Below, one piece after another: positions 4,585 to 5,745 of a stretch of 5,745 nucleotides of DNA. The position numbers and the translations under genes were made by a program. Below the pieces are notes generated by a model that did not search any database, was not told the DNA's origin, and was given only the letters and a program-made list of their open reading frames with translations. Location of the stretch: contig MWAR01000312.1 in the NCBI GenBank assembly GCA_002068715.1, positions 1 through 5,745 of the forward strand, in the 5' to 3' direction. The first letter of the stretch is position 1. Each line of letters begins with the position of its first letter. Origin of the DNA: a bacterium ADurb.Bin374. Its GTDB lineage: Bacteria; Riflebacteria; Ozemobacteria; Ozemobacterales; Ozemobacteraceae.

Positions 4585-5745
4585 CTACCGGCCAGCTCCA
4601 GGCAAGCTTTCGGACGCGATGGGGTAGATGACGTAGGAAGGGTTCTGGAAGGCAGGCGTCAGGCCGGCGAAGGTGGTGCTCGCGAAATCCTGGCGCCTCG
4701 GTTCCATTCGAGCATCCGTGCTGCCCGTGTCAGATTCCAGGAAGCTGCGCTGGACCACCAGCCACTCGACACCGTCCGAAGCCAGTTGCCCGCGAAAAGT
4801 CGGCGGGTCGCTCAGCCGGCTCCGGGCATCGTATTCGCGAACGCGCATGCGGCGAGACAGTGGATGGTAGAAATACAATGTGTATCCCCAGTTAACCAGC
4901 CCGATTGTTGAACCGGGAGGCAGGAAATCCCGCGCCTGAATGGTCTCGTCAAGCACCTTCTGCGCTTCCTGCACGACAGGCAGCTGAGTCTGCAGGGTAG
5001 CCATCTTCCACCACACCGTGCAATGCCCGGCTACCACCGTTAATCCTGATACAATGACGAAGCCGGTAAGAACCCAAGCCAATCTCCCGGGAAAACCGGA
5101 CATCGGCGCCAAGCGACACCCTTCTGCTACGAGAATTATTAATGGAAGAATGAAGAAACGTGCCGAGCCTCCATCGTGGAAAACCCACTGCCATCTTACC
5201 AACCCGACCATGGGAAACAGGAGGATCAGAGCGATGAACAGCCCATACCAGTCGACTTTTGACCCCAGTCGCCGAAGTCCTCCGGAGACAGCGATCAGCC
5301 AGGCTGCGGGAATCACCAGGAACAGCGCCCCGGTGGTGGTGAAATACGCCCGCCGCGCCCATGAGAATTTCATCATTGCTGGAGTGTTCGGGTCGGCTCC
5401 GACAGTTCGGAAGAGTGGTTCGAACAGGGAGCGGGCGGTTTCCTCCGACAGGGGTAATGGCAGATCGATCACCCGATAGAGAAGGCGCCATATATTTGTA
5501 TATGTATATTGGAAACTGAATGGATGTGGATCCTGAATCGTGGCCAGCAAGTGGGAGGGCCCGTGTATGTTCCCGACTTGGGACCAGACGTAAGCGTAGT
5601 GAGCCAGGTTCCAGGAGAGGGTCAGCAAGGCAGTCAGGATCGAGATCGTCAGTCCTGTCTGCCATCCGTTGCGTCTAATCAGCACCCATACCCCTGGCAG
5701 CAAAACGAACGGCATCAGAATCCAACCAAATGACTTCACCCCCCC
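4585..5745 (-). CDS. Multi-spanning membrane protein, probably a GT-C / GT39-like glycosyltransferase, 5' end outside the window
   Basis: The frame is open to the right edge of the window, so the N-terminal part is missing. The GTG at 5739 has no ribosome binding site and is probably internal. About 386 codons are present. Counted from that GTG, hydrophobic segments lie at about 5-22, 29-50, 134-154, 163-182, 194-208 and 218-238. A soluble C-terminal domain of about 145 residues follows, containing DFLPPGSTIGLVNWGYTLYF (271-290). Several helices followed by a soluble periplasmic tail, and the short helix SARFFILPLIIL resembling the 'RYxLPxLP' segment of this superfamily, fit enzymes that use polyprenyl-phosphate sugars on the outer face of the inner membrane. 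The GT2 gene just downstream is DPM1-like and could supply such a donor, which supports the assignment. The diagnostic N-terminal acidic loop is outside the window, so the family call is an inference; membrane protein is certain. Confidence 0.65.
   Translation of the reverse strand, partial: GGVKSFGWILMPFVLLPGVWVLIRRNGWQTGLTISILTALLTLSWNLAHYAYVWSQVGNIHGPSHLLATIQDPHPFSFQYTYTNIWRLLYRVIDLPLPLSEETARSLFEPLFRTVGADPNTPAMMKFSWARRAYFTTTGALFLVIPAAWLIAVSGGLRRLGSKVDWYGLFIALILLFPMVGLVRWQWVFHDGGSARFFILPLIILVAEGCRLAPMSGFPGRLAWVLTGFVIVSGLTVVAGHCTVWWKMATLQTQLPVVQEAQKVLDETIQARDFLPPGSTIGLVNWGYTLYFYHPLSRRMRVREYDARSRLSDPPTFRGQLASDGVEWLVVQRSFLESDTGSTDARMEPRRQDFASTTFAGLTPAFQNPSYVIYPIASESLPGAGR

Noticed and set aside
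4949..5665. 238-residue minus-strand frame overlapping the membrane-protein gene
   Set aside because: It lies in another frame of the same strand under a gene with clear transmembrane segments; its own translation lacks hydrophobic structure or known motifs.
1..5745. CRISPR array, insertion sequence, transposon ends, tRNA or attachment site
   Set aside because: No regularly spaced direct repeats, no transposase frame, no terminal inverted repeats flanking a target duplication and no tRNA-like cloverleaf were found on reading either strand.

Overview
The window looks like a chromosomal segment, or the edge of a metagenomic contig, from a Gram-negative (two-membrane) bacterium. The evidence is a tripartite envelope efflux operon whose first product carries an outer-membrane TolC-type domain, plus envelope-glycan type glycosyltransferase genes. 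I cannot name the lineage. The efflux genes are clearly GC-rich, while the glycosyltransferase gene and the spacer beside it are visibly less so. Every gene I can support lies on the minus strand, so the window is best read from high to low coordinates.

Right part (about 5745 to 4494): the 3' portion of a multi-spanning membrane protein that enters from outside the window and resembles lipid-linked-sugar (GT-C / GT39-like) glycosyltransferases. It is followed by a short spacer with an inverted repeat and a weak promoter candidate. Next (4493 to 3233) comes a gene whose surviving frame encodes the C-terminal two thirds of a dolichol-phosphate-mannosyltransferase-like GT2 domain fused to a class I SAM-dependent methyltransferase. 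Its 5' end is broken. A well-placed ribosome binding site and an ATG encode a plausible GT2 N-terminus (MKTYEIS), but the next bases jump out of frame into the middle of the GT2 domain, and about 60 expected residues are missing.

Middle (3232 to 2781): a spacer with no supported gene. It holds a terminator-like hairpin, a 9-bp inverted repeat, and a near-consensus sigma70 promoter facing the efflux operon with a small inverted repeat downstream of it.

Left part (2777 to 1): a tight operon in the order TolC-family outer-membrane protein, HlyD/AcrA-type periplasmic adaptor, RND inner-membrane pump. Only the first 45 codons of the pump are present. Spacings are 3 and 18 bp, so the genes are almost certainly co-transcribed and probably translationally coupled. 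Together they would form an envelope-spanning efflux pump of unknown substrate. No dedicated regulator gene is visible.

I do not see a new defence, mobile or RNA-guided system here. The most interesting point is the damaged 5' end of the GT2-methyltransferase fusion gene.
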